NCBI RefSeq assembly: GCF_900114845.1
Contig: NZ_FOUK01000007.1
Location: 62,001 to 126,000, forward strand
Direction of reading: 5' to 3'
Length of the DNA: 64,000 nucleotides
DNA from: Pimelobacter simplex
Lineage (GTDB): Bacteria > Actinomycetota > Actinomycetes > Propionibacteriales > Nocardioidaceae
In this document: piece after piece, positions 16,867 to 27,651 of the stretch
How positions within the stretch are numbered: the stretch's first letter is position 1
How the letters are laid out: every line of letters begins with the position of its first letter
The notes under the pieces: model-generated
Database searches by the model: none
Told to the model about the DNA's origin: nothing
Seen by the model: the letters and a program-made list of their open reading frames with translations, nothing else
Program-made: the position numbers and the translations under genes

Positions 16867-17817
16867 ATGATCTGGAACCTGTTCGAGATCGCCGTGCAGG
16901 TGGGGCTGCTCTACGTCCCGCTCGTGCTCGGCATCTACCTCGCGATGGGGGTGATGAGCCTCCCCGACCTGACCCTGCAGGGCTCCTTCGGCGTCGGCGG
17001 CTCCACGGCCGCGGTGCTCGCCGTCCACGGCCACCACCCGCTGGTCTCGCTCGGCCTGGCGATGCTGGCCGGCGCCGCGACCGGCCTGGTCACCGCGATC
17101 CTGCACATGACGCTGCGGCTCAACGTGCTGCTGGCGAGCATCCTGGTCGCCACTGCGGCGTACTCCATGTGCCTGGTGATCATGAGCTCCGGCAACGTCT
17201 CGCTCTTCGGCTCCGAGACCGCGTTCTCGTGGGCCGCGGACGCCGGGCTGAGCTACCGCGAGGGCACCATCGTCACCGGCGTCGTCGTCGCGGCGCTGCT
17301 CGGCGCCGCCATGCTGTGGTTCCTGCGCACCGACTACGGCCTGTCCCTGATCGCGTCCGGCCAGAACATCCAGACCGCGCGCGGGCTCGGCGTCCGCACC
17401 GAGTCCCGGCAGGCCGTCGGCCTCGCCGTCGCCAACGCCTTCGCGGCGCTCTCGGGCGGCCTGGTCGTGCACAACCAGGGGTTCATGGACGTCACCATCC
17501 AGAACGGCGTCATCGTGATCGGCCTGGCCGGGATGATGCTCGGCCTCAGCTTCACCCGCTCCAGCCGGGTGCTGCCCATCGTGCTCGCGCTCGTCGCCGG
17601 CGTCGTCGTCTACCGCTTCGCGGTCGCAGCCTCGCTGCAGATCGGGCTCGACCCCAACCTGCTCCAGCTGCTCACCGCCGCGGTCGTGGTCGTCGTGATC
17701 GCCGTCCGCAGCCAGGGCCGCAGCTGGCTCAGCTCTCTCACGACGAGCGGACGCCGCCAGCGGCGCATCGCCCGTACCAGGTTCTACGAGGAGGACCGCG
17801 TTGCCAGCTTCATCTGA
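16867..17817 (+). CDS. ABC transporter permease (TrpY-like, LivH superfamily)
   Basis: A 316-residue membrane protein with about eight to nine hydrophobic segments, beginning LFEIAVQVGLLYVPLVLGIYLAM. It contains the BPD_transp_2 cytoplasmic signature IASGQNIQTARGLGV (coupling helix), typical of the TrpY/COG4120 importers. The start is 13 bases after the binding-protein stop, and the C-terminus overlaps the ATPase gene by 17 bases. Confidence 0.9.
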   Translation: MIWNLFEIAVQVGLLYVPLVLGIYLAMGVMSLPDLTLQGSFGVGGSTAAVLAVHGHHPLVSLGLAMLAGAATGLVTAILHMTLRLNVLLASILVATAAYSMCLVIMSSGNVSLFGSETAFSWAADAGLSYREGTIVTGVVVAALLGAAMLWFLRTDYGLSLIASGQNIQTARGLGVRTESRQAVGLAVANAFAALSGGLVVHNQGFMDVTIQNGVIVIGLAGMMLGLSFTRSSRVLPIVLALVAGVVVYRFAVAASLQIGLDPNLLQLLTAAVVVVVIAVRSQGRSWLSSLTTSGRRQRRIARTRFYEEDRVASFI

Positions 17818-18637
17818 TCTCGTCCCCGACCTGCTCCTGCAGGGCTGCACCAAGCGCTTCGTCGCCCCCGGCCGCGAGCTCGTCACCGCCGTCGACGACC
17901 TGAGCCTGGAGGTGGCGGCCGGCACCTTCGTGTCGATCATCGGCTCCAACGGCGCCGGCAAGTCGACCACGCTCGCGATGGTCGCCGGCAACCTGCTGGC
18001 CGACGAGGGCCACGTGACCGTCCGCGGTCGCGACGTCACCACGCTGCCCTCGTGGCGCCGGATCGCCCTGGTCTCCCGGGTGCGCCAGAACCCGCAGGAC
18101 AACATGGTGTCCAACCTGACGATCGAGGAGAACTTCGCGCTCGCCCTCGCCGGACGGCGCGGCCGGTTCCCCCTGCGCCGTACGTCGCCGGGCAAGGTCC
18201 GCGCAGCCGCGCAGGAGCTGCTCGAACCGCTCGGGATGGGCCTGGAGAATCGCCTGGGCGCGGTCTCCGGTTCGCTCTCGGGCGGGCAGCGGCAGGCGAT
18301 CGCCGTCGCCATGGCCTGCCTCGGCTCGCCCGCCGTCATGCTGCTCGACGAGCACGTCGCGGCGCTCGACCCCAACAGCGCCGCCCGGGTCAACGCCGCC
18401 ACCGAGCGGCTCGTCCGGGAGCGGAAGATCACGACGCTCATGGTCACCCACGACATGAAGCACGCGCTCGACCACGCCGACCGGCTGCTGATGATGCACC
18501 AGGGCAGGATCGTCGTCGACGTGAGCGGCGAGCAGCTCACCGGGATCACGCCGCGCGACCTGCAGCAGCGCTTCGCGGCCCTCTCAGGCGGTAGCCTGTC
18601 CGACGCGAGCCTGCTCGCCGAGAGCAGTCCGGCATGA
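17801..18637 (+). CDS. ABC transporter ATP-binding protein (TrpZ-like)
   Basis: A 278-residue ATPase: Walker A GSNGAGKST, Q-loop in VRQNPQDNMVS, signature SGSLSGGQRQA, Walker B VMLLDEHVAALD and H-loop in VTHDMKHAL. It powers the preceding permease. The start is TTG, chosen because GAGGAGGA lies about seven bases upstream; this places the start inside the permease gene. The stop overlaps the E2 gene (ATGA). Confidence 0.92.
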   Translation: MPASSDLVPDLLLQGCTKRFVAPGRELVTAVDDLSLEVAAGTFVSIIGSNGAGKSTTLAMVAGNLLADEGHVTVRGRDVTTLPSWRRIALVSRVRQNPQDNMVSNLTIEENFALALAGRRGRFPLRRTSPGKVRAAAQELLEPLGMGLENRLGAVSGSLSGGQRQAIAVAMACLGSPAVMLLDEHVAALDPNSAARVNAATERLVRERKITTLMVTHDMKHALDHADRLLMMHQGRIVVDVSGEQLTGITPRDLQQRFAALSGGSLSDASLLAESSPA

Positions 18638-19287
18638 GCATCCCCGCGCCCACCGTGACCCGGACCCCGCTCGTCGGGATCCGCAAGGCCATCGCGCAGC
18701 GGATGGCCCAGTCCCACGCGCAGATCCCGGGCGTGCACGTGGTCGAGGAGTGCGACGTCAGCCGCGTCGACATGCGCCTGCTGCTGGCGCACGCCTGCCG
18801 GGCCGTCGCCCGGCTGGCGGCGGACCACCCGGTGTTCAACGCCCACGTCGTCGACGACGAGATCCTCGCGTACGACGAGGTCGCCGTCGGGTTCGCCGTC
18901 GACACCCCGCGCGGGCTCGTCGTCCCGGTGCTGCGCGACCCGCTCGCCCACTCGGCCGAGGAGCTCACCGCCCAGGTGGCCGACCTCGCCGAGCGGGCGC
19001 GCGCCGGGCGGCTCGCCGCCCGCGACATCAGCGGCGCCACGGTGACCGTCACCAGCCCCGGCAAGAGCGGCGGCGTGCTCGCCACGCCGCTGATCAACCC
19101 GCCGCAGACCGCGATCATCGGCGTGCACCGCGCCACCGACCGGGTGGTCGCGGTCTCCGGCGGGGTCGCCGTGCGGCGGATGCTCAACCTCACCGTCACC
19201 TTCGACCACCGGGTCATCGACGGCGCCGAGGCGGGACGCTACGCCCGCGAGCTCCGGGCGCTCCTGGAGCAGGAGCCGGCCGCCTGA
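18634..19287 (+). CDS. E2 acyltransferase catalytic core lacking lipoyl domain
   Basis: A 217-residue 2-oxoacid dehydrogenase acyltransferase catalytic domain. It starts at the usual inner-core boundary (TPLVGIRKAIAQRMAQSHAQ) and ends with the active-site motif TFDHRVIDGAEAG, where His and Asp are intact. The lipoyl and peripheral-subunit-binding domains normally fused N-terminally are absent; the lipoyl function is supplied by the first gene of the operon. It transfers the acyl group to CoA and should form the complex core. The CoA-binding region (TVTVTSPGKSGG) is present. Confidence 0.9.
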   Translation: MSIPAPTVTRTPLVGIRKAIAQRMAQSHAQIPGVHVVEECDVSRVDMRLLLAHACRAVARLAADHPVFNAHVVDDEILAYDEVAVGFAVDTPRGLVVPVLRDPLAHSAEELTAQVADLAERARAGRLAARDISGATVTVTSPGKSGGVLATPLINPPQTAIIGVHRATDRVVAVSGGVAVRRMLNLTVTFDHRVIDGAEAGRYARELRALLEQEPAA

Positions 19288-20234
19288 TGAGAGCCGTCCC
19301 CGCCCCTGACGGCCGGCGCCTGCTCCGGGTCGAGGCCCGCAACGCCGCGACCCCCGTGGAGCGCAAGCCCGCCTGGATCCGCACCCGCGCCCGCACCGGA
19401 CCCGCCTTCCAGGAGCTCACCGCCCTGGTCCGCACGGAGGGCCTGCACACCGTCTGCCAGGAAGCGGCCTGTCCCAACATCTTCGAGTGCTGGGAGGACC
19501 GCGAGGCCACCTTCCTCATCGGCGGCGACCAGTGCACCCGACGCTGCGACTTCTGCCAGATCGACACCGGCAAACCCCAACCCCTCGACCGCGACGAACC
19601 CCGCCGCGTCGCCGAATCCGTGCAGACCATGGGCCTCAAGTACGCCACCATCACCGGCGTCGCCCGCGACGACCTCCCCGACGGCGGCGCCTGGCTCTAC
19701 GCCGAGACCGTCCGCGCCATCCACTCACTCAACCCCGACACCGGCGTCGAGAACCTCATCCCCGACTTCAACGGCCACCCCGACCTCCTCACCGAGGTCT
19801 TCGACTCCCGCCCCGAGGTCCTGGCCCACAACGTCGAGACCGTGCCGCGGATCTTCAAGCGCATCCGCCCCGCGTTCCGCTACGAACGCTCCCTCGACGT
19901 CCTCACCCAAGCCCGTGCCTTCGGGCTCGTGACGAAGTCGAACCTGATCCTCGGCATGGGCGAGACCCGCGACGAGGTCTCCCAAGCCCTGCGCGACCTC
20001 CACGAAGCAGGCTGCGAGCTGGTCACCATCACCCAGTACCTGCGCCCGTCGCCGCGTCACCACCCCGTGGAGCGGTGGGTCAAGCCCGAGGAGTTCGTCG
20101 AGCTCGCCACCGAGGCCGACGAGATCGGGTTCGCCGGCGTGCTGTCGGGTCCGCTCGTTCGTTCGTCGTACCGGGCCGGCCGGCTCTACGCGACCGCCCG
20201 CCGGGCGCGCCAGGGCCTGGAGGCGGCCGGATGA
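19287..20234 (+). CDS. lipA: Lipoyl synthase
   Basis: A 315-residue radical-SAM enzyme that inserts sulfur into octanoyl-lysine to make lipoyl groups. The auxiliary cluster motif CQEAACPNIFEC, the SAM cluster motif CTRRCDFC, and the C-terminal RSSYRAG serine ligand are all present. Its placement between E2 and an aminotransferase, in a four-base-overlap operon, suggests a dedicated copy maturing the small lipoyl protein; a housekeeping lipA is expected elsewhere. Start ATG overlaps the E2 stop by one base. Confidence 0.95.
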   Translation: MRAVPAPDGRRLLRVEARNAATPVERKPAWIRTRARTGPAFQELTALVRTEGLHTVCQEAACPNIFECWEDREATFLIGGDQCTRRCDFCQIDTGKPQPLDRDEPRRVAESVQTMGLKYATITGVARDDLPDGGAWLYAETVRAIHSLNPDTGVENLIPDFNGHPDLLTEVFDSRPEVLAHNVETVPRIFKRIRPAFRYERSLDVLTQARAFGLVTKSNLILGMGETRDEVSQALRDLHEAGCELVTITQYLRPSPRHHPVERWVKPEEFVELATEADEIGFAGVLSGPLVRSSYRAGRLYATARRARQGLEAAG

Positions 20235-21274
20235 CCGAGCTGACCGCCCGGCCCTGGCTGGCCGGGCTCGCCCCCTACCGTCCCGGCGCGGCGGCCCCAT
20301 CGGCCGCTGGCTCGCTGTCGTCCAACGAGTCCGCGCTCGGCGCGAGTCCCCACGTCGTCGACGCGGTGACGCGCGCGGCCCGCGCGGCACACCGCTACCC
20401 CGACGCGCTCGCCACCGACCTGCGCGCCGAGATCGCGGCGCGCCACGGCGTCCCGGCGGAGCAGGTGCTGGTCGGCAACGGCTCGGACGAGCTGATCTTC
20501 CTGCTCGCACTGGCCTTCCTCGCCGGCGGCGGCACCGCCGTCTGCGCCGACCCCGCCTACCGGGTCGACGAGATCAGCACCCAGGTCGTCGGCGGCACGG
20601 TGACCTCCGTCCCGCTCGTCGCCGACCGGCACGACCTGCCGGCGATGGCCGCCGTGCCTGCCGACATCGCCTACGTCGTCAACCCCCACAACCCGACCGG
20701 CACCCTCGTCCCCCGCGACGCCATCCGCCGCTTCCGCGCGGACTCCCCCGCCGGCCTGGTCGTCGTCGACGAGGCCTACGTCGACTTCGCCCCGGACCCG
20801 CTCGCCACCACCGCGGTGCCGCTGGTCCGCGAGGGCGGCCTCGCCGTGCTCCGGACGTTCTCCAAGGCGTACGGCCTGGCCGGCCTCCGGGTCGGCTACC
20901 TGGTCGCGCCGGCCTCGGTCGTCGCGACCCTCAGCGGGATCCGGGCGCCCTTCTCGGTCAACCGCCTCGCCCAGGCGGCGGCGCTCGCCGCGCTCCGCGA
21001 CCGCACCCACCACGAGGCCGTCCGGGTCCACACGATCGACATGCGGCGCCGGGTGAGCGACCTGTTCACCCACCACGGGTACGACGTCGTCCCCTCGCAC
21101 GCGAACTTCGTGCTGGTCCGGGTGCCCGACGAGGCCGCGGCCGTGCGCCGGCTCGCCGACGCCGGGATCGCGGTGCGCCCGGGCTCCGCGCTCGGCGTCC
21201 CGGGCGCGATCCGGGTGTCCGTGCCCGGCGACGAGGGATGGCGTCAGCTCCGGCAGGCGCTCAGCCGGCCGTAG
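20231..21274 (+). CDS. HisC-like class I/II aminotransferase
   Basis: A 347-residue PLP enzyme of the histidinol-phosphate / aromatic aminotransferase group. It has SSNESALGASP, VLVGNGSDELIFLL, VNPHNPTGTLV, VVVDEAYVDFAP and the Schiff-base lysine in RTFSKAYGLAGLRVGYL. Actinobacterial HisC homologues outside his operons are often aromatic aminotransferases, which would match a TrpXYZ-like importer, but this is inference. It is the last gene of the operon, overlapping lipA by four bases. Confidence 0.88.
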   Translation: MTELTARPWLAGLAPYRPGAAAPSAAGSLSSNESALGASPHVVDAVTRAARAAHRYPDALATDLRAEIAARHGVPAEQVLVGNGSDELIFLLALAFLAGGGTAVCADPAYRVDEISTQVVGGTVTSVPLVADRHDLPAMAAVPADIAYVVNPHNPTGTLVPRDAIRRFRADSPAGLVVVDEAYVDFAPDPLATTAVPLVREGGLAVLRTFSKAYGLAGLRVGYLVAPASVVATLSGIRAPFSVNRLAQAAALAALRDRTHHEAVRVHTIDMRRRVSDLFTHHGYDVVPSHANFVLVRVPDEAAAVRRLADAGIAVRPGSALGVPGAIRVSVPGDEGWRQLRQALSRP

Positions 21275-21280
21275 CCGGCC

Positions 21281-22153
21281 TCAGGAGCTGCGGGTACGGC
21301 GTCCGCGGCGCGCCGGTCGCGTGCACTCGCGCGCGAACCGGGTGACCACGAGGTCGAGCCGCTCGGGACGCCGGCGCCACTCGAGCGGCGCCGTGGCCCG
21401 CTCGAGCACGGCGCCGGCGATCTCGCCGGCGACCAGCTCGGCGTCGGCAGCCGGGTGGAACGGATCGGCCGGGCGGGCCAGCACCAGCGCCGGCACCGTC
21501 AGCGCCGCGCGCTCGGCGCTCGAGGGCGCGAACCGCCCGAAGAGGACGCCGTGCACCGCCGCGGCCACCGGGCCGGGCCGGGCGTCGAGCGTGTCGAGGG
21601 TGAGGCCGAGCCACTCGGGCAGCACCCGGCGCGGCACCGGCCGGGTCAGCAGCCGGACCCCGCTCACCGCCAGCGGTGCGAGCCGTGCGGTGGCGAGCAC
21701 CGGACCGAGGACGGCGAGCTGGACGCCGAGCGCGTTGTCGAGGACGGGCCCGTCGAGGACCAGCCCGGCCACCCGCTCGGGCGCCGAGACGGCGACCTCG
21801 AGCGCGACGTTGGCTCCGATCGAGCTGCCGCCGACCACGGCGCGGGCCGCACCGACGTGGTCGAGCAGCGCGACGACCTGGGCGGCGAACGCGCTCACCG
21901 AGTAGGACAGCGGGTCGGCCGGCCGGTCGGAGCGGCCGTGCCCGAGCGGGTCGAGCACGAGCACGTGCAGCCCGTTGGCCGCGAGCGTGCGCGCCGTGTG
22001 GGCGTGCACGCGGCGCGGCACCAGGAGCGGCGGGACGAGGACGACCCAGGCGTCCCCGGCGCCGTACTCGGTGTACTCCAGGCGGTCGCGCCCGCGCCGG
22101 CTCTCGACGAAGAGCTGGCCGACCTGCTCCGAGGCCAGCGCGGCGCGACCCAT
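21281..22153 (-). CDS. Alpha/beta hydrolase
   Basis: A 290-residue alpha/beta-hydrolase: oxyanion region VVLVPPLLVPRR, DPLGHGRSDRP, and nucleophile Ser in GGSSIGANVAL. The candidate acid lies in ARPADPFHP; the usual C-terminal catalytic histidine is not clear, because the tail (VVTRFARECTRP) is basic and short. The protein may therefore be inactive or use a different residue. It lies four bases after leuA on the same strand and is likely cotranscribed. Substrate unknown. Confidence 0.75.
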   Translation of the reverse strand: MGRAALASEQVGQLFVESRRGRDRLEYTEYGAGDAWVVLVPPLLVPRRVHAHTARTLAANGLHVLVLDPLGHGRSDRPADPLSYSVSAFAAQVVALLDHVGAARAVVGGSSIGANVALEVAVSAPERVAGLVLDGPVLDNALGVQLAVLGPVLATARLAPLAVSGVRLLTRPVPRRVLPEWLGLTLDTLDARPGPVAAAVHGVLFGRFAPSSAERAALTVPALVLARPADPFHPAADAELVAGEIAGAVLERATAPLEWRRRPERLDLVVTRFARECTRPARRGRRTRSS

Positions 22154-22156
22154 GCC

Positions 22157-23908
22157 TCAGGCGCCCGTCGTGCTCGACGGGATGGTGATCGCCTGCGCCC
22201 GGTTGGCGGCGCAGACCACCGCGCGGAGCGAGGCGGTGACGATGTTGTGGTGCAGGCCGATGCCCCAGACGATCTCGCCGGCGACCTCGCACTCGACGTA
22301 CGCCGCCGCGACGGCGTCGCCGCCCGACGAGAGCGCGTGCTCGGCGTAGTCGAGCACCCGGATGTCGGCACCCGCCTGGCGCATGCCGTCGACGAAGGCG
22401 GCGACCGGGCCGTTGCCCATGCCGGTGAAGGTCCGCTCCTCACCGCGGACGACGAGACGCACCTCCTGGCTGTCCTCGCCGTCCTCGCTGGTGGTGGAGG
22501 AGAACGAGACCAGGCTGTACGGCGCCTCGCGGTCGAGGTACTCGTTGCGGAAGATCGTCCAGATCGCCTCCGGCGTGACCTCACCGCCCTGGCTGTCGGT
22601 GTGCTGCTGGATGACCCGGCTGAACTCGATCTGCGCGCGGCGCGGCAGGTCGAGGCTGTGCTCGGCCTTGAGGACGTAGGCCACCCCGCCCTTGCCGGAC
22701 TGGCTGTTGACCCGGATGACCGCCTCGTAGGTGCGGCCGACGTCCTTCGGGTCGATCGGCAGGTACGGCGCCTCCCACGGGATCTCGCCGACGGGCTTGC
22801 CCTGCTCGGCCGCGATCCGGTCGAGGTCCTCGAGGCCCTTCTTGATGGCGTCCTGGTGGGAGCCCGAGAACGCGGTGTAGACCAGGTCGCCGGCCCACGG
22901 GTGCCGCGGGTGGACGGGCAGCTGGGTGCAGTACTCGACCGTGCGGCGGACCTCGTCGATCGCGGAGAAGTCGATCTGCGGGTCGATGCCCTGGCTGAAC
23001 AGGTTCATGCCGAGGGTGACCAGGTCGACGTTGCCGGTCCGCTCGCCGTGGCCGAACAGGCAGCCCTCGACCCGGTCGGCACCGGCCATCAGCGCGAGCT
23101 CGGTGGCGGCGACCGCCGTACCGCGGTCGTTGTGGGGGTGCAGGCTGATGATCGAGTGGGCGCGGCGGGTCAGGTGGCGCGAGAAGTACTCGATCTGGTC
23201 GGCGTAGGTGTTGGGCGTCGACATCTCGACGGTGGCCGGCAGGTTGAGGATGATCTCGCGACCCTCCTCCGGCTGCCACACGTCGGAGACCCGCTCGCAG
23301 ACCTCGATGGCGAAGTCGGTCGGCGTCTGGGTGAAGATCTCGGGGCTGTACTGGTAGCCGAAGTCGGTGCCGGCGAGCAGCTGGTCGGCGTACTTCATGA
23401 CCCACTCGGTGCCGCGGGTCGCGATCGCGATGCACTCGGCCTCGGTGACGCCGAAGACCACCCGCTGGAACAGCGGCGCGGTGGCGTTGTAGAGGTGCAC
23501 GGTGGCCTTGTCGGCGCCCTGGAGCGACTCGACGGTGCGCGCGATCAGGTCCTCACGGGCCTGGGTCAGCACGGAGACCCGGACGTCGTCGGGGATCCGG
23601 TCCTCCTCGACGAGCTGGCGCACGAAGTCGAAGTCGGTCTGGCTCGCGGCCGGGAACCCGATCTCGATCTCCTTGTAGCCCATCTGGACCAGGAGCTCGA
23701 ACATCTTCATCTTGCGCGAGGGGCTCATCGGGTCGATGAGCGCCTGGTTCCCGTCGCGCAGGTCGGTGGAGAGCCACCGGGGGGCGCGGGTGATCTTCTG
23801 GTCCGGCCAGGTGCGGTCCGGGACCGTCACGGGCTCGAAGGCGGTGTAGCGGTGGTACGGCATCCCGCTGGGCTGCTGGCTCGGGACGGTGACGCGCTGC
23901 TGGTTCAT
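22157..23908 (-). CDS. leuA: 2-isopropylmalate synthase
   Basis: A 583-residue LeuA of the long actinobacterial type, catalysing the first committed step of leucine synthesis (2-oxoisovalerate + acetyl-CoA). The catalytic TIM barrel starts WLSTDLRDGNQALIDPMS, with metal ligands in SLHPHNDRGTAV and the GCLFGHGERTGNVDL motif. The C-terminal LeuA allosteric domain (feedback by leucine) is present. A GAGGA ribosome site precedes the ATG. An upstream leucine-containing leader peptide points to attenuation control. Confidence 0.96.
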   Translation of the reverse strand: MNQQRVTVPSQQPSGMPYHRYTAFEPVTVPDRTWPDQKITRAPRWLSTDLRDGNQALIDPMSPSRKMKMFELLVQMGYKEIEIGFPAASQTDFDFVRQLVEEDRIPDDVRVSVLTQAREDLIARTVESLQGADKATVHLYNATAPLFQRVVFGVTEAECIAIATRGTEWVMKYADQLLAGTDFGYQYSPEIFTQTPTDFAIEVCERVSDVWQPEEGREIILNLPATVEMSTPNTYADQIEYFSRHLTRRAHSIISLHPHNDRGTAVAATELALMAGADRVEGCLFGHGERTGNVDLVTLGMNLFSQGIDPQIDFSAIDEVRRTVEYCTQLPVHPRHPWAGDLVYTAFSGSHQDAIKKGLEDLDRIAAEQGKPVGEIPWEAPYLPIDPKDVGRTYEAVIRVNSQSGKGGVAYVLKAEHSLDLPRRAQIEFSRVIQQHTDSQGGEVTPEAIWTIFRNEYLDREAPYSLVSFSSTTSEDGEDSQEVRLVVRGEERTFTGMGNGPVAAFVDGMRQAGADIRVLDYAEHALSSGGDAVAAAYVECEVAGEIVWGIGLHHNIVTASLRAVVCAANRAQAITIPSSTTGA

Positions 23909-24040
23909 GACTTCCTCGGGGTGGTGAGTGTCGAGACGGGGCGCCGGGCGCGCAACTCACTCCGCAACGAGGGGGTCCGGCTTTCAGACCTCGCTGCGGC
24001 CGCTAAGAAGGAGGGCTCGCGTCATGATGCGATCACCTTA
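23909..24040 (-). promoter_or_regulatory. leuA leader region with candidate attenuator
   Basis: On the minus strand a TGC-TAAGGT -10-like box (24035-24040) is followed nine bases later by the ATG of a 13-codon leader peptide. The 3' end of the leader (CCGCAGCGAGG) can pair with CCTCGTTGCGG downstream, an 11-base stem with one G-U. Further on, GTGAGT and ACTCAC could close a large GC-rich hairpin before leuA. This layout fits ribosome-mediated attenuation; alternative structures were judged by eye only. Confidence 0.65.
23984..24025 (-). CDS. leuL: Leucine leader peptide of leuA
   Basis: A 13-residue peptide, MTRALLLSGRSEV, with three consecutive leucine codons (CTC CTT CTT), encoded upstream of leuA. 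The CTT codons are rare in this very GC-rich genome, which would sharpen ribosome stalling when charged leucyl-tRNA is scarce. The transcript probably starts only a few bases before the ATG. AAGGTG upstream may also act as -10 element or ribosome site. Confidence 0.75.
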   Translation of the reverse strand: MTRALLLSGRSEV

Positions 24041-24109
24041 GCAGTCCCCCGGTGTCCGGTGGAGGTGCCCGGGTACCGCGCGGAGGTCCGCAACCTGAGG
24101 AGCCCCCAC

Positions 24110-26308
<2,199 letters not shown>

Positions 26309-26317
26309 CCTGGTCGG

Positions 26318-26827
26318 GTGCCGACGCTCCTGATCGTCCACCACTCCCCCAGCCGCTCGATGCGGGCGCTCCTGGACCAGGTCGTCGCGGGTGCCCACGA
26401 CGACGATGTCCAGGCGGGCGCTGGGGACGGCGGGATCGAGGTCGTCGTCCGCGCGGCCCTCGAGGCCGGCGCGGACGACGTCCTCGCCGCCGACGGCTAC
26501 GTGCTCGGGACGACGGCCAACTTCGGCTACATGAGCGGGGCGCTCAAGCACTTCTTCGACTCGACCTTCCTCGCCGTCGGCGGCGCGCTCGACCCGAGCG
26601 GCGCGCCGGCCGACGGCGCCGGCGAGACGGCCGGCCGTCCCTACGGGCTGTGGCTGCACGGCCGCTACGACCTCACCGGCGCCGAGCGGTCGGTGCAGTC
26701 GATCGTCGGTGCGCTCGACTGGCGCCAGGGCTACGACGTCCTCGGGGTGCTGGGCGACGTGGACGACGCCGCGTTGGCGGGGGCCTATGCGCTGGGCGCT
26801 ACCATCGCCGCACTGCTGGTGGACTGA
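26318..26827 (+). CDS. Flavodoxin-like NAD(P)H-dependent reductase
   Basis: A 169-residue flavodoxin-fold protein: the phosphate-binding loop is VHHSPSRSMRALL and the second FMN contact is GTTANFGYMSGALKHFFD, as in NADPH-dependent FMN reductases and WrbA relatives. A TAGCCT box ends six bases before the GTG and overlaps the katE stop codon, so the gene probably has its own leaderless transcript. Physiological partner unknown. Confidence 0.8.
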   Translation: MPTLLIVHHSPSRSMRALLDQVVAGAHDDDVQAGAGDGGIEVVVRAALEAGADDVLAADGYVLGTTANFGYMSGALKHFFDSTFLAVGGALDPSGAPADGAGETAGRPYGLWLHGRYDLTGAERSVQSIVGALDWRQGYDVLGVLGDVDDAALAGAYALGATIAALLVD

Positions 26828-26843
26828 CGGACGGAGGGGCACG

Positions 26844-27647
26844 ATGACGGTGCGGCGCGCCCTCGTCGTCCTCCTGCTGGCCGCGGCAGCCGCCACGAGC
26901 GCGTGCAGCGTCGAGAGCCAGGGCGAGAACACCGACCCCGACCTGGTCGACGCCGTCGAGGTCCCCGCGAGCGGGACCTGCCGCCAGCTGACGCCCGACG
27001 ACGTCGCCAAGCCGGCCAACGCGACCAAGACCGTGCCCTGCACCGAGGAGCACACCGCCGAGACGTTCGCGACCGGTGAGCTGCCCGGCGAGTTCGACGA
27101 CGCGGACTACGACGACGCGAAGCTCGGCACGTTCGCCTACCAGACCTGCGCGACGTCGTTCGCGAAGTTCGTCGGGGCCGACGAGTCGCTGGTGCTGCGC
27201 ACCACGCTGAGCTGGGCCTGGTTCCGGCCGTCCGAGAAGGCGTGGAAGAAGGGCGCCCGCTGGTACCGCTGCGACGTGATCGGCGGCAGCAGCGCGAGCA
27301 CCGAGTACCGCCCGCTGCCCGAGACGGCACGCGAGATGCTCGCCGGGCGGGCGCCCGACCGCTGGCTGAGCTGCGCGCGGGGCGCGTCGGTCGGCGAGGG
27401 CGAGAAGGTGACCTGCAACCAGAAGCACGACTGGCGGGCGGTGACCACCGTCAAGCTCGGCCAGCCGGCCGACGAGTACCCCGGCGACCGCGTGATGGAG
27501 AGCCGCACCCGCTCCTTCTGCGCGACGTCGGTCAAGGCGTGGCTGAACTACCCGACCGAGTTCGAGTACGGGTTCACCTTCTTCCACAAGGCCGAGTGGG
27601 ACGCCGGCAACCGGCGCTCGGTGTGCTGGGCGAGAACGAGCGAGTGA
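26844..27647 (+). CDS. Septum-formation family lipoprotein (copy 1)
   Basis: A 267-residue lipoprotein (lipobox TSAC at about residue 20) with the repeated Cys-rich layout of the actinobacterial 'septum formation' family: CTEEHTAETF, WYRCDVIG, and CNQKHDWRAVTTV in two similar halves. The paired cysteines probably form disulfides outside the membrane. The role in septation is taken from the family name and is not well established. Cotranscribed with a paralogue four bases downstream. Confidence 0.78.
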   Translation: MTVRRALVVLLLAAAAATSACSVESQGENTDPDLVDAVEVPASGTCRQLTPDDVAKPANATKTVPCTEEHTAETFATGELPGEFDDADYDDAKLGTFAYQTCATSFAKFVGADESLVLRTTLSWAWFRPSEKAWKKGARWYRCDVIGGSSASTEYRPLPETAREMLAGRAPDRWLSCARGASVGEGEKVTCNQKHDWRAVTTVKLGQPADEYPGDRVMESRTRSFCATSVKAWLNYPTEFEYGFTFFHKAEWDAGNRRSVCWARTSE

Positions 27648-27651
27648 CGAG

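Noticed and set aside
12298..19287. The main pyruvate or branched-chain dehydrogenase complex
   Set aside because: aceE of the homodimeric type lies just upstream as the housekeeping E1, and the presence of importer, aminotransferases and FCD regulator points to a dedicated catabolic role.
22157..22300. A frameshift at the end of leuA
   Set aside because: The C-terminal domain is complete, and the following four-base gap to the hydrolase gene is ordinary.
21455..24109. A long plus-strand frame that would fuse about 885 residues to the catalase N-terminus
   Set aside because: It is antisense to the alpha/beta hydrolase and leuA, both well supported. The catalase has a good ribosome site at its own ATG.
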